In this document: in pieces, positions 52,503-60,322 of the stretch
Layout: each line of letters begins with the position of its first letter
Position numbering within the stretch: position 1 is the first letter of the stretch
Source: Gammaproteobacteria bacterium
GTDB taxonomy: Bacteria; Pseudomonadota; Gammaproteobacteria; Steroidobacterales; Woeseiaceae
DNA length: 64,000 bases
NCBI GenBank assembly: GCA_013151645.1
Contig: JAADHU010000005.1
Location: forward strand, 62,001-126,000
Reading direction: 5' to 3'
Made by a program: the position numbers and the translations under genes
The notes under the pieces: model-generated
Seen by the model: only the letters and a program-made list of their open reading frames with translations
Databases searched by the model: none
What the model was told of the DNA's origin: nothing

Positions 52503-53720
52503 CTAGCGAATATTGATCACCGTCTGTGTCACTGTGTCGGCCGTCGATATCATCTGAGCGTTAGCCTGGAAATTTCTTTGCGCCGTAATCATCTGCACAA
52601 GTTGTGCCGTCAGATCGACATTGGATGCTTCCAGCGCACCGGACTGAATGTCACCAAACGAGGCGGTACCCGCCTCACCAAGCAACGCGTCACCGGAAGT
52701 GAACGATTCACCCCAGCTTGTATTTCCCAGTTGTTGCAGGCCCTGTGGATTAACGAAATTGGCGAGGGCGAGCTTGCCAAGCGACGTCGACTGGCCGTTG
52801 GTGAAGCGCGCGAACACCACACCCTCCGCATCCACGCTGACACCGGTCAGACGACCTGTCGTGAAACCGTCCTGAGACAGGGAATTCACACCGAAGGCAT
52901 TACCGAATTGGGTCGCCGCTCCGAAATCGAGCGACATGGTGATATCGGCGGCACCGGTTGAGGGCGTGTAGGCCCCCAGGGCCATCAAACCGCCTGCCGG
53001 CGATTGCAACGAGCCATCATTATTGAAAACGACCTGGGTGGCACCGGCGACCGACGTTCCGTCAATCTCGACCTGGGTATTCCAGGTATTGGCCGCCGCA
53101 TCCTTGATGAAATACGTCGTCGCTGTGTGTGCGGCACCCAACGAATCGTAAACGGTGACCGATGTCGTGTGATTGAAGCTGCTTGGATCCAAAGGATCGA
53201 AGACCGGGTTCGCAGGCACCGGCGCGTTCGCGGGCAAGTTCAGCCCCAGTGAAGCGCGGGTCGTTGCCTGTGGTGGATTCGCGCCGGTTTCCAGCTGCAA
53301 GTCCTGTGGCGTACCGGTATTAAAAAGTCCGTTACCCGCAAACGGATAGGCTTGCAGGCGTAGTCCCTGTGCGTTCACTACATTGCCCTGGTTGTCGACA
53401 CCGAAAGCACCCGCTCGCGTGTACGACCTTGAGCCGTTATCGCTCAAGACAAAAAATCCTTCGCCGGCAATTGCCAGATCCAGCGCGTTGTCCGTAAAAT
53501 CGATATTGCCCTGCGTAAACTGCTGCGAAATAGTGGACAGTCGAACGCCGCTGCCCGAAGCGCTCGAACTGACGCTTTGAGTTCCCACTGCGAATACTTC
53601 CGCGAACTGTGCGCGCGACATTTTGAAGCCGGTCGTATTGACGTTGGCAACGTTGTTCGCGGTGACGCCCAGATCCGCGGATGCGGCGTTAAGTCCGCTG
53701 AGTGCAATTGCAAATGGCAT
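52503..53720 (-). CDS. flgE: Hook protein FlgE
   Basis: 405 residues. N-terminus [42 protein letters not shown], central hook domains with TSVTVYDSLGAAHTATTYFIKDAA, and C-terminus GALEASNVDLTAQLVQMITAQRNFQANAQMISTADTVTQTVINI. Polymerises into the hook under FliK length control. Confidence 0.97.
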   Translation of the reverse strand: MPFAIALSGLNAASADLGVTANNVANVNTTGFKMSRAQFAEVFAVGTQSVSSSASGSGVRLSTISQQFTQGNIDFTDNALDLAIAGEGFFVLSDNGSRSYTRAGAFGVDNQGNVVNAQGLRLQAYPFAGNGLFNTGTPQDLQLETGANPPQATTRASLGLNLPANAPVPANPVFDPLDPSSFNHTTSVTVYDSLGAAHTATTYFIKDAAANTWNTQVEIDGTSVAGATQVVFNNDGSLQSPAGGLMALGAYTPSTGAADITMSLDFGAATQFGNAFGVNSLSQDGFTTGRLTGVSVDAEGVVFARFTNGQSTSLGKLALANFVNPQGLQQLGNTSWGESFTSGDALLGEAGTASFGDIQSGALEASNVDLTAQLVQMITAQRNFQANAQMISTADTVTQTVINIR

Positions 53721-53749
53721 GGTTTTATCTCCTGACTACGAATAGTTTC

Positions 53750-54415
53750 TTAAGTGATTTGTCGAATCTGGCTCAGCGGCAATTGCGCACCGCCCGGTAA
53801 ATTGAGCGTAATGCCCTGGCCGAAGCGGCCCAGGGAGACACTTTCTATAGTTGCCTCCAGTAATGTTTCAGCGTTTTCCACATTGGCGCCACGACTAACC
53901 CGGGTGACGATCGAGTAGTCGCCGCTGTCGACTACGTCCCCCCTGCTATCGCGACCATCCCAGGTAAATCGCACCTGGCCCGACGGTTGCGCGCCCAGAT
54001 CAATACGTCGAATCAGCTCTCCACTGCTATCGGCAATTTCAACTTGTACGCTGCTGGCACTGGACCCCAGCTGCACGGCACCGGAAATACTGCCACCGTC
54101 GGCCAGGTAGCCAACGTCTGCGCTGGCCAGAACACGACGCCCAACCAGATTCGCCGCCTGCAAGGCCTGATCGTTTACCAGGGATGCCGACAAGCCGTTA
54201 AAACCTTCATTCAACGACGAAATACCGCTCACCGTGCTGAATTGCGCCAATTGACCCAGAAATTCGCCATTTTCCATCGGCTTGAAAGGATCCTGATTAC
54301 GAAACTGCGTGATCATCAGGGTCAGAAAATCCTGCTGACCAAGATCGGTACGGGACTCCTGTGGCGGTGGCGGTGCAAACAGTCGTGAGTCATCTAAAGG
54401 CGCTATGTCATTCAT
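53750..54415 (-). CDS. flgD: Hook-cap scaffolding protein FlgD
   Basis: 221 residues: N-terminal DLGQQDFLTLMITQFRNQDPFKPMENGEFLGQLAQFSTVSGISSLNEGF is the FlgD signature, followed by a beta-rich tudor/fibronectin-like part (IRRIDLGAQPSGQVRFTWDGRDSRGDVVDSGDY). Cap for hook polymerisation. Confidence 0.95.
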   Translation of the reverse strand: MNDIAPLDDSRLFAPPPPQESRTDLGQQDFLTLMITQFRNQDPFKPMENGEFLGQLAQFSTVSGISSLNEGFNGLSASLVNDQALQAANLVGRRVLASADVGYLADGGSISGAVQLGSSASSVQVEIADSSGELIRRIDLGAQPSGQVRFTWDGRDSRGDVVDSGDYSIVTRVSRGANVENAETLLEATIESVSLGRFGQGITLNLPGGAQLPLSQIRQIT

Positions 54416-54447
54416 TGTTTTTCCCTGTTCTGCTGGTCAGTCACGTA

Positions 54448-54861
54448 CTAGCGACCGAGTGACAAGGTCTGCAACAACAGATCCTTGGTCGTATTGATTA
54501 ATTCGACGCCGTTCTGATAGGAACGTGATGCGGACATCATGTTGACCATCTCTTCGACGGAGTTGACGTTGGAAACGTAGACGTTGCCATCCTCATCGGC
54601 TTCGGGATGACTGGGCTGATACAACTTATTGAGCGGCGCGGAACTTTCGATCACACCTTCCAGGCGCACACCGCTAACTCCCGTCTGGTTGCTCAGTGCA
54701 TCGCCAAAGCTGGAAAACACCGGTTGTCGTGCCCGATAAACCTTGTCCGGATCACCGCTGGTGCTACCGGCGTTTGCCATGTTACTGGCGGTGACATTCA
54801 AACGTACGGACTGTGCATTCATCGCACTGCCCGCAACATCAAACACGTTAAAAAGTGACAT
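54448..54861 (-). CDS. flgC: Proximal rod protein FlgC
   Basis: 137 residues: SLFNVFDVAGSAMNAQSVRLNVTASNMANAGSTSGD and YVSNVNSVEEMVNMMSASRSYQNGVELINTTKDLLLQTLSLGR, both standard FlgC ends. One-base overlap with flgB. Confidence 0.96.
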   Translation of the reverse strand: MSLFNVFDVAGSAMNAQSVRLNVTASNMANAGSTSGDPDKVYRARQPVFSSFGDALSNQTGVSGVRLEGVIESSAPLNKLYQPSHPEADEDGNVYVSNVNSVEEMVNMMSASRSYQNGVELINTTKDLLLQTLSLGR

Positions 54862-55259
54862 TAGTCGCTCCCTCTGAGGGCGTAACGCAGGCCATTGATC
54901 TCTCCGTTAAGGAAGGCAAGGCTGGCGCGGTACATCACCGCATTCTCTGCGAATTCCGCTTGCTCTACGTCAGTCTCGACGGTGTTGCCGTCGAGCGTGG
55001 GTTGTGTGGGTATGCGGTATTGGACCGTCGCACCCAGTTTGTTCGTGTTCCAGGCGTCGCGGTGCATTTCGCTGGTTTTGCTCATTTGCAACGGCGCACC
55101 CTGAGCACCCTTCAGCACGCTCTTGAAATCAATGTCGCGAGCCTTGTAGTTCGGCGTATCCGCGTTGGCAATGTTCGACGACAGCACCTCGTTGCGCTGC
55201 GCGCGAAACATCACTGCATTCTCATGCTGGGCGAAAGGACTGATTTTCATTGTCGTCAT
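54861..55259 (-). CDS. flgB: Proximal rod protein FlgB
   Basis: 132 residues; RAQRNEVLSSNIANADTPNYKARDIDFKSVL is the rod-protein motif of FlgB. Two in-frame ATGs (55259, 55250); the first is used here, the second fits the family N-terminus (MKISPFAQHENAV) equally well. First gene of the flgB-flgL operon behind a sigma54 promoter. Confidence 0.95.
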   Translation of the reverse strand: MTTMKISPFAQHENAVMFRAQRNEVLSSNIANADTPNYKARDIDFKSVLKGAQGAPLQMSKTSEMHRDAWNTNKLGATVQYRIPTQPTLDGNTVETDVEQAEFAENAVMYRASLAFLNGEINGLRYALRGSD

Positions 55260-55287
55260 ATATCCGTGTTACTTCCTGATCCTCTCC

Positions 55288-55305
55288 ATGCAAAGGGTGT
55301 GCCAA
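55288..55305 (-). promoter_or_regulatory. Sigma54 promoter of the flgB operon
   Basis: Minus-strand TTGGCACACCCTTTGCAT: GG and GC 10 bases apart, near-perfect. Predicted start near 55278, 19 bases before flgB. Shares its upstream region with the divergent flgA promoter. Confidence 0.9.
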
Positions 55306-55364
55306 GTTGACCAAGACTCATCTGCGAAGGACTTGCCACCCGAAACCGGCAATCGTGGCAAACC

Positions 55365-55384
55365 CTTGCCGCCCCGGCGGCAAG
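55365..55384. promoter_or_regulatory. Inverted repeat between flgB and flgA promoters
   Basis: CTTGCCGCC-CC-GGCGGCAAG, a perfect 9-bp inverted repeat with 2-base centre. A second, looser pair TTGCCAC/GTGGCAA lies at 55333-55361. It is placed so that one activator could serve both divergent sigma54 promoters; FleR is the obvious candidate, by inference. Confidence 0.5.
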
Positions 55385-55417
55385 CAACGACCACCGCCCT
55401 CAACAACCGCGCAAACA

Positions 55418-55435
55418 CTGGCACACGTCTTGCAT
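55418..55435 (+). promoter_or_regulatory. Sigma54 promoter of flgA
   Basis: Plus-strand CTGGCACACGTCTTGCAT, GG (55420-55421) and GC (55432-55433) 10 bases apart. Start near 55444 leaves a 22-base leader with AAAAGGAAG before the flgA ATG. Confidence 0.9.
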
Positions 55436-55466
55436 AAGCATTCGGTACTACTAAAAGGAAGCGAAA

Positions 55467-56324
55467 ATGCACGCCAGAAATTCAACGCCAATCGACAGCA
55501 GGAATGCGATGTCCGGCCCGGTCTCACGGACCATGGCCGGTTTCCGGTTATCGAATACAGTCAGGTTTTTGACGCGCAGCGGCCGGATCCGCCGTTTGTT
55601 TGACGGTTCAGCAAGATTCACCGGCGGCGTTGCCAGCCTGGCTGTCTTGTTAGTCAGCGCTTCTCTGGCCGAATCCGTTCCGGCTTCGCGATGGCATTCG
55701 ATTGCTGACATTGCCGAAGCCGCCGAAAACTATGTACGCCGCGTCGTCGGCGAAACCGATCAACGCATCAGCCCACAGGCCGGCCGACTCGACCCGCGAC
55801 TACAGCTGCCGCGATGTTCAGAGGTTTTGGAGGCGTTTCAGCAACGAGGCAGCAAGATCACCAGCCGAACGGTCGTCGGCGTGCGTTGCGATGGCGTCAA
55901 CCCATGGAAAATTTATGTACCGGTGGACGTCGTCGTCACTGAAACGGTGCTTGTCACTCGGCGAACGCTGCCTTCCGGGCACATTTTCGCATCGGATGAT
56001 GTCACCACAGCACAACGAGATGTGTCACGCCTGGTCAGTGGCTACCTGTCACGACCGCAAAACCTGATTGGCAAGAAGCTAAAGCACGCATTAATCGCAG
56101 GCCGAGTCATCACACCGTCGATGCTGAAGGCCGATATCATGGTCCGGCGCGGTCAGACGGTCACCATTATCGTGCGAAATGACAGTTTGAATATCCGCAT
56201 GATGGGCAAGGCGCTGACGGATGGAACTGAAAACCAGCGAATTCGGGTCGAAAACACGAATTCAAAACGGGTGGTCGAAGGCATTGTCCGCTCACCCGAG
56301 CAAGTGGAGGTACTGGTCTATTGA
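55467..56324 (+). CDS. flgA: P-ring assembly chaperone FlgA
   Basis: 285 residues. Unusually long basic N-terminus (about 45 residues) before a hydrophobic export segment GGVASLAVLLVSASLAESV, then the SAF/FlgA region: TRRTLPSGHIFASDDVTTAQRDVSRLVSGYL, LIGKKLKHALIAGRVITPSMLKADIMVRRGQTVTIIVRNDSLNIRMMGKALTDG and the C-terminal NTNSKRVVEGIVRSPEQVEVLVY. The start is fixed by AAGGAAG and by the promoter just upstream. Confidence 0.92.
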   Translation: MHARNSTPIDSRNAMSGPVSRTMAGFRLSNTVRFLTRSGRIRRLFDGSARFTGGVASLAVLLVSASLAESVPASRWHSIADIAEAAENYVRRVVGETDQRISPQAGRLDPRLQLPRCSEVLEAFQQRGSKITSRTVVGVRCDGVNPWKIYVPVDVVVTETVLVTRRTLPSGHIFASDDVTTAQRDVSRLVSGYLSRPQNLIGKKLKHALIAGRVITPSMLKADIMVRRGQTVTIIVRNDSLNIRMMGKALTDGTENQRIRVENTNSKRVVEGIVRSPEQVEVLVY

Positions 56325-56349
56325 GGCCGTACTATTTTAACGCCAGCAC

Positions 56350-56376
56350 TAAAGTTGCGGCCATCTTGGCCGATAT
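56350..56376 (+). promoter_or_regulatory. Sigma28 (FliA) promoter of flgM
   Basis: TAAA (56350-56353), exactly 15 bases, GCCGATAT (56369-56376). One mismatch to consensus. Lets FliA drive its own inhibitor. Gives a leader of about 30 bases. Confidence 0.85.
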
Positions 56377-56413
56377 GAGGGTCTGGCAACAATGATTGTT
56401 GAGGTTGGAGATT

Positions 56414-56743
56414 ATGTCTAACAGTATAAACCCGGTGGATCAGGGCATGCACGGAAAGATTGGCGACAAGATCGGTGAAACCGCGACCACGCGCAAGCTG
56501 GACGCTGCGTCACCTGCTGCGAGCGAAGGCGCACAAGGCAAGGCCGGCGCCAGTGACACGGTGCAGCTGACCGATAGCGCTAAGTTGCTGGAACGCCTGG
56601 AGAAAACCCTGGCTGAAACACCGGCTATCGACAGCGCGAGAATCGACGCCGTTCGTGCCGACATTGAGAGTGGAAACTATGCCATCAATGCCGACAAGAT
56701 AGCCGATGCATTGTTGCGCACGGATCTGGAGCTCAGTGAATGA
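56414..56743 (+). CDS. flgM: Anti-sigma28 factor FlgM
   Basis: 109 residues from the ATG at 56414 (GGTTGGAG upstream). Low-complexity N-terminus, then the FlgM C-terminal core: DTVQLTDSAKLLERLEKTLAETPAIDSARIDAVRADIESGNYAINADKIADALLRTDLEL. Binds FliA until secreted through the finished hook. ATGA overlap with flgN. Confidence 0.93.
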   Translation: MSNSINPVDQGMHGKIGDKIGETATTRKLDAASPAASEGAQGKAGASDTVQLTDSAKLLERLEKTLAETPAIDSARIDAVRADIESGNYAINADKIADALLRTDLELSE

Positions 56744-57231
56744 GCGACGAATCTACCCACGAGACTCGCGACCGGATCGTCAGGATACTGACTGAAAGTG
56801 TCGATTGCGCCCTCGGTCTGAAAGAAACACTGGTCGATGAACGGGATGCGCTGGAACGTCGCGATACAATTTCCCTGAACACGGCTGCGGTGTCCAAAGC
56901 CGCTCTGATTCGCAAACTCGCCGGTTTGAACGAAAGCCGCGGCAAGATCAGCGAACAGGCAGGATTCGGCCGCGGCACGGAAACGATGGAAGACCTGGCC
57001 GCATGGTGTGACGAGGATTCGCTGGTCAGCAATTGCTGGCGCCGTTTCCGCGAAATCGCGAGCGAGTGCGATCTTCTTAACAAGACCAACGGTGCCATTA
57101 TTCTCCTGCGACGCCAACAGATTCTCGATGGTTTGTCTCTTTTACGTGGCAACCAGAACAGCACCAGCACCTATACCCCAACCGGCGCGGCAGTGAATTC
57201 CTTTGCGGGCCGGGAACTCACCGAAGCCTGA
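56740..57231 (+). CDS. flgN: FlgK/FlgL chaperone FlgN
   Basis: 163 residues, helical N-terminal two-thirds (RIVRILTESVDCALGLKETLVDERDALERRDTISLNTAAVSKAALIRKLAGLNESR) as in FlgN, with a C-terminal hydrophilic tail that includes LLRGNQNSTSTYTPTGA, the segment type bound by FlhA. Coupled to flgM by ATGA. Confidence 0.9.
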   Translation: MSDESTHETRDRIVRILTESVDCALGLKETLVDERDALERRDTISLNTAAVSKAALIRKLAGLNESRGKISEQAGFGRGTETMEDLAAWCDEDSLVSNCWRRFREIASECDLLNKTNGAIILLRRQQILDGLSLLRGNQNSTSTYTPTGAAVNSFAGRELTEA

Positions 57232-57260
57232 CGGACTACTGACAGTAGGGAGTCGAAACC

Positions 57261-57464
57261 ATGTTAATTGTAAGCCGACGCGACGCAGAATCGATCGTGA
57301 TTCGCCCGGGAACTGACATCGATCCAAATATGACGCTGGCGGACCTGTTCCGCGGCGGCCCCATAGAGATCACCATATTCTCAGCGGGCGCGAACCGCGT
57401 AAAAATGGGTGTGCAGGCCCCGGAACAACTGGCCATCTGGCGCAAGAGTCCCGCTGCTGCTTAA
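57261..57464 (+). CDS. RsmN/RsmF-like CsrA-family RNA-binding protein
   Basis: 67 residues. Both RNA-contact strands of CsrA are present: N-terminal MLIVSRRDAESIVI and C-terminal GVQAPEQLAIWR, with Arg61 in the place of the essential C-terminal Arg. Between them an insert of about 18 residues (PGTDIDPNMTLADLFRGGP, about 16-34) interrupts the usual fold, as in the RsmN/RsmF variant of P. aeruginosa, where an inserted helix rearranges the dimer. AGGGAG precedes the ATG. It lies 29 bases after flgN, so it is probably co-transcribed with flgM-flgN. It may control translation of flagellar mRNAs. Confidence 0.8.
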   Translation: MLIVSRRDAESIVIRPGTDIDPNMTLADLFRGGPIEITIFSAGANRVKMGVQAPEQLAIWRKSPAAA

Positions 57465-57492
57465 GCCGAAAAACGGCCAACGAGGCGCTCAG

Positions 57493-57564
57493 AAAAAGGG
57501 CTTGGGCCGAATGAACTCGAAAAGGGGCTGCTTTTTTTGAGTCCATTCGGCCCAAGCCCTTTTT
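57493..57564. terminator. Long bidirectional terminator
   Basis: A perfect 21-bp inverted repeat (57493-57513 with 57544-57564) rich in A on one flank and T on the other. The 30-base loop can itself pair (ACTCGAAAAG with CTTTTTTTGAGT). A second strong hairpin than usual for a simple terminator. Ends the flgMN-csrA-like transcript. Confidence 0.85.
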
Positions 57565-57589
57565 ACGACCTCTTTTGTGTCCGCGGCCC

Positions 57590-57618
57590 TTGACATAAAG
57601 CCATGATGCCCCTATTGT
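57590..57618 (+). promoter_or_regulatory. Sigma70 promoter of the phasin gene
   Basis: TTGACA (57590-57595), 17 bases, TATTGT (57613-57618). Consensus -35 box. The start would be near 57625, in the middle of the palindrome. Confidence 0.75.
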
Positions 57619-57650
57619 GCGCTGCAACATATGTTGCACCGCACAATAGG
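57611..57650. promoter_or_regulatory. 40-bp palindromic operator over the phasin -10 box and leader
   Basis: Two 20-base arms (57611-57630 and 57631-57650) complementary at 19 of 20 positions. The centre TGCAACATATGTTGCA is a perfect 16-bp palindrome. It spans the -10 box, the start site and part of the ribosome site, so it should work as a repressor site on DNA: the mRNA starts within it and cannot form the full hairpin. A PhaR-type granule-sensing repressor would fit the gene but is inference. Confidence 0.65.
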
Positions 57651-57653
57651 AGC

Positions 57654-58244
57654 ATGAACATGAACTCGCAAGTTGAAAATTCCATAAGTCGTATTGCCGA
57701 GCAGGCACGCGACCGCTACACCATCGCCCTCAAGAACGCTCGCAAACGCACCGAAAAAGCGGCTGATCGGGTTGCTGACGGCAAGAAACCCGTTAAGACC
57801 TTGTCCAAACTGAGTCTGAAGCTGACCGCAGTTACCCACCGGACTGCCGACAAGGTATTGAAACAACAGGCAAAAATGCTTGAGCATCAAATCGATGCCT
57901 TCGCCGGCCGTCTGTCCGCCGCGGCGGAAGCAACGGATGTTCGCAACCTGCTCAAAACCCAATTTCGCTTGATCCCGGAAAACGCCGCGTTATTCGTCAA
58001 CGACGCACGCAGCGCGCTTGGCATCGTGGCTGGCGCCGGCGCTGAAGTCCGCGACCTGCTCAAGGGCACTGTGCAGGAATTCCGTGGCACGAAGAAAGCC
58101 ACAGCGAAGAAAACGAAGAAAACAACGGCCAAAAAAGCCGCCAGGCCCCGCAAGAAAACCACCCGGAAAAAGACCGTAGCGGCCGCGGTTGAAGCACAGA
58201 AAGTTCAAACCAGCGCCGCGACAGAGCAGTCAAAAGCGGCCTGA
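57654..58244 (+). CDS. Phasin with histone-like tail (PhaF-like)
   Basis: 196 residues (ATG at 57654 or 57660; the second is better spaced from AGGAG). The N-terminal ~130 residues are helical and phasin-like (ENSISRIAEQARDRYTIALKNARKRTEKAADRV). The C-terminus is a Lys/Ala/Thr-rich tail (AKKTKKTTAKKAARPRKK) like AlgP and PhaF, which binds DNA without sequence preference. PhaF-type proteins coat polyhydroxyalkanoate granules and link them to the nucleoid. No pha synthase is in the window, so granule function is inferred from sequence type. Confidence 0.7.
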   Translation: MNMNSQVENSISRIAEQARDRYTIALKNARKRTEKAADRVADGKKPVKTLSKLSLKLTAVTHRTADKVLKQQAKMLEHQIDAFAGRLSAAAEATDVRNLLKTQFRLIPENAALFVNDARSALGIVAGAGAEVRDLLKGTVQEFRGTKKATAKKTKKTTAKKAARPRKKTTRKKTVAAAVEAQKVQTSAATEQSKAA

Positions 58245-58254
58245 CCCCACCCCG

Positions 58255-58279
58255 GAGGTCGCCGAAAAGGCGACCTCCG
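58255..58279 (+). terminator. Hairpin after the phasin gene
   Basis: GGAGGTCGCC / GGCGACCTCC, 10-bp perfect stem with a GAAAA loop, 10 bases after the stop. No U-run follows, so termination may be partial. The remaining ~200 bases to pckG hold a TATAAT box at 58412-58417 without a good -35 and no gene. Confidence 0.55.
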
Positions 58280-58478
58280 CCCCCATTTCCGAACGGCCGG
58301 CCTCCCTTCCAGGGCGCGCAAGCGGCCTCGCCGCCGCACGGCTTTCCATCGGCACCACGAGCCGATCGTGCCTTCCACGGTACAGGCCCTCCTTTTTCCA
58401 CCCTGTCTATGTATAATTGCCGCCCCTTGCTGGCATGCAAACCCTCGTGCGGCCCAACGACCACTCAGAGACCCGACT

Positions 58479-60230
58479 ATGACAACCCGTTTATCCGCCC
58501 TGCAGGATTGGGTAGATTCCGTTGCGAAACTGACCCAACCCGAAGACATTCATTGGTGCAATGGCAGCGACGCCGAATACAAGCGACTGATCAGGCAGAT
58601 GAACCGATCCGGCGATCTCATTGAACTGGACGCGGCAAGTTATCCGAATTGCTATCTGCACCGATCCGATCCTACGGACGTGGCGCGTGTCGAACACCTG
58701 ACCTTCATTTGCACGCAAGACGAAGAAGATGCGGGACCGAACAATCACTGGATGAAGCCCGCTGACGCGCATGCGAAAATCGATGCGCTGTTTGAAGGCG
58801 CCATGCAAGGCCGGACAATGTACGTGATTCCCTATTGCATGGGACCGATCGAATCGCCCTATTCGCGCCTGGGTGTCGAAATCACGGACAGTCCGTACGT
58901 TGTCGCCAACATGAAGCTCATGACCCGTATGGGCGCGGATGCGCTGGCGCGCATTGAGCGCGAAGGCACCTTTGTAAAGGGACTGCATTCCACCGGCGAT
59001 CTCGATCCCGATCGACGCTTCATCATGCACTTCCCCGAAGAACTGGCGATCAAGAGTATTGGCTCCGGCTACGGGGGCAATGCGTTACTGGGCAAGAAAT
59101 GTCATGCGCTGCGCATCGCGAGCTGGCAGGCACGCCAGGAAGGCTGGCTTGCAGAGCACATGCTGATCGTCGGCGTTGAAAGTCCGCAGGGCGAAACGCA
59201 TTATATTGCGTGCGCGTTCCCCTCGGCCTGCGGGAAGACCAACCTGGCGATGCTGATTCCACCCGATTCTCAACCGGGCTGGAAAATCTGGACGCTGGGC
59301 GACGATATCGCCTGGCTGCACCTGGATGAAGGCGGACAACTGCGCGCTATTAATCCGGAGGCCGGATATTTCGGCGTCGTACCCGGCACGAACGCGAAAA
59401 CCAACAAGAACGCGTTCGATATGATTCAAAGCGACGCGATATTTACCAATGTCGGCGTTACAGCGGACAATCAGCCCTGGTGGGAAGACAAGAAAACCGG
59501 CACACCGGTCACAGACTGGAAGGGCGATCCGTATGTGGAGGGCGCCGGGCCGGCCGCTCACCCCAATTCACGCTTCACGGTATCGGCGAAGCGAAATGCG
59601 GCGTATTCCGAGTTGGCCGATGCACCTGAGGGCGTACCAATTTCAGCGCTGGTTTTCGGCGGCCGCCGAAAAGAACTGGCACCGTTGGTTTACGAAGCGA
59701 AAGACTGGAAACATGGCGTACTGGTTGGTGCCGGCGTTGCTTCTGAAACCACGGCGGCCGCAACGGGCGAAATCGGTGTCGTGCGGCGTGACCCGATGGC
59801 AATGAAGCCGTTTTGCGGTTACAACTTCGCCGACTACTGGGCACACTGGCTTTCATTCGCGGAACGCTCGGACAAACTGCCGCGGGTTTTCCACGTTAAC
59901 TGGTTCCGCCAGGATGCTGATGGTAAATTCCTCTGGCCGGGATTCGGTGAGAATCTCCGCGTGCTTCGCTGGATCATTGATCGGTGCGAGAATCGTGTCG
60001 GTGCCAATGAGACGGCGATCGGCTTCCTGCCCACAGCAGACGATATCGATACTCGCGATCTGGATATTAGTGCTGAAACCATGGCGGCGCTGCTGTCTGT
60101 GGACAAAGATCAATGGAAAGCTGAAATGGCATCGGTTGGTGAGTATTTGCAAAGTTATGGCGATCGTTTACCGAGCGAATTGCTCGCTATACAAGCAGAC
60201 GTGGTTGCGGCACTGAATGTCCCGGACTAA
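58479..60230 (+). CDS. pckG: Phosphoenolpyruvate carboxykinase (GTP)
   Basis: 583 residues from the ATG at 58479, the usual N-terminus for the family. Converts oxaloacetate and GTP to phosphoenolpyruvate, GDP and CO2, the first step of gluconeogenesis. The nucleotide-binding kinase-1a loop FPSACGKTN is at 247-255, followed by GDDIAWLHLDEGGQLRAINPEAGYFGVVPGTNAKTN with metal and GTP contacts, and GGRRKELAPLVYEAKDWKHGV. The GTP rather than ATP class is clear from these motifs. Full length. Own transcript, ended by the terminator at 60.27 kb. Confidence 0.96.
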   Translation: MTTRLSALQDWVDSVAKLTQPEDIHWCNGSDAEYKRLIRQMNRSGDLIELDAASYPNCYLHRSDPTDVARVEHLTFICTQDEEDAGPNNHWMKPADAHAKIDALFEGAMQGRTMYVIPYCMGPIESPYSRLGVEITDSPYVVANMKLMTRMGADALARIEREGTFVKGLHSTGDLDPDRRFIMHFPEELAIKSIGSGYGGNALLGKKCHALRIASWQARQEGWLAEHMLIVGVESPQGETHYIACAFPSACGKTNLAMLIPPDSQPGWKIWTLGDDIAWLHLDEGGQLRAINPEAGYFGVVPGTNAKTNKNAFDMIQSDAIFTNVGVTADNQPWWEDKKTGTPVTDWKGDPYVEGAGPAAHPNSRFTVSAKRNAAYSELADAPEGVPISALVFGGRRKELAPLVYEAKDWKHGVLVGAGVASETTAAATGEIGVVRRDPMAMKPFCGYNFADYWAHWLSFAERSDKLPRVFHVNWFRQDADGKFLWPGFGENLRVLRWIIDRCENRVGANETAIGFLPTADDIDTRDLDISAETMAALLSVDKDQWKAEMASVGEYLQSYGDRLPSELLAIQADVVAALNVPD

Positions 60231-60269
60231 CAATCGGCTCTGAGGCGCGACCCTCCCACGGAACCAGAA

Positions 60270-60310
60270 AAAAAAGGGCATGAACCGAAATTCGGTTCAT
60301 GCCCTTTTTT
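60270..60310. terminator. Bidirectional terminator between pckG and the cyclase gene
   Basis: A perfect 20-bp inverted repeat (60270-60289 with 60291-60310), GGGCATGAACCGAA / TTCGGTTCATGCCC flanked by six A and six T. Serves two converging genes. Confidence 0.92.
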
Positions 60311-60322
60311 GTCATCCGTTTC

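Noticed and set aside
55355-55372. Another sigma54-like match (GTGGCAAACCCTTGCC) between flgB and flgA
   Set aside because: The distance between GG and GC is 9 bases; it is better explained as part of the inverted-repeat array.
57611-57650. mRNA hairpin hiding the phasin ribosome site
   Set aside because: The consensus promoter puts the start in the middle of the palindrome, so the left arm would not be in the mRNA; a DNA operator is more likely.
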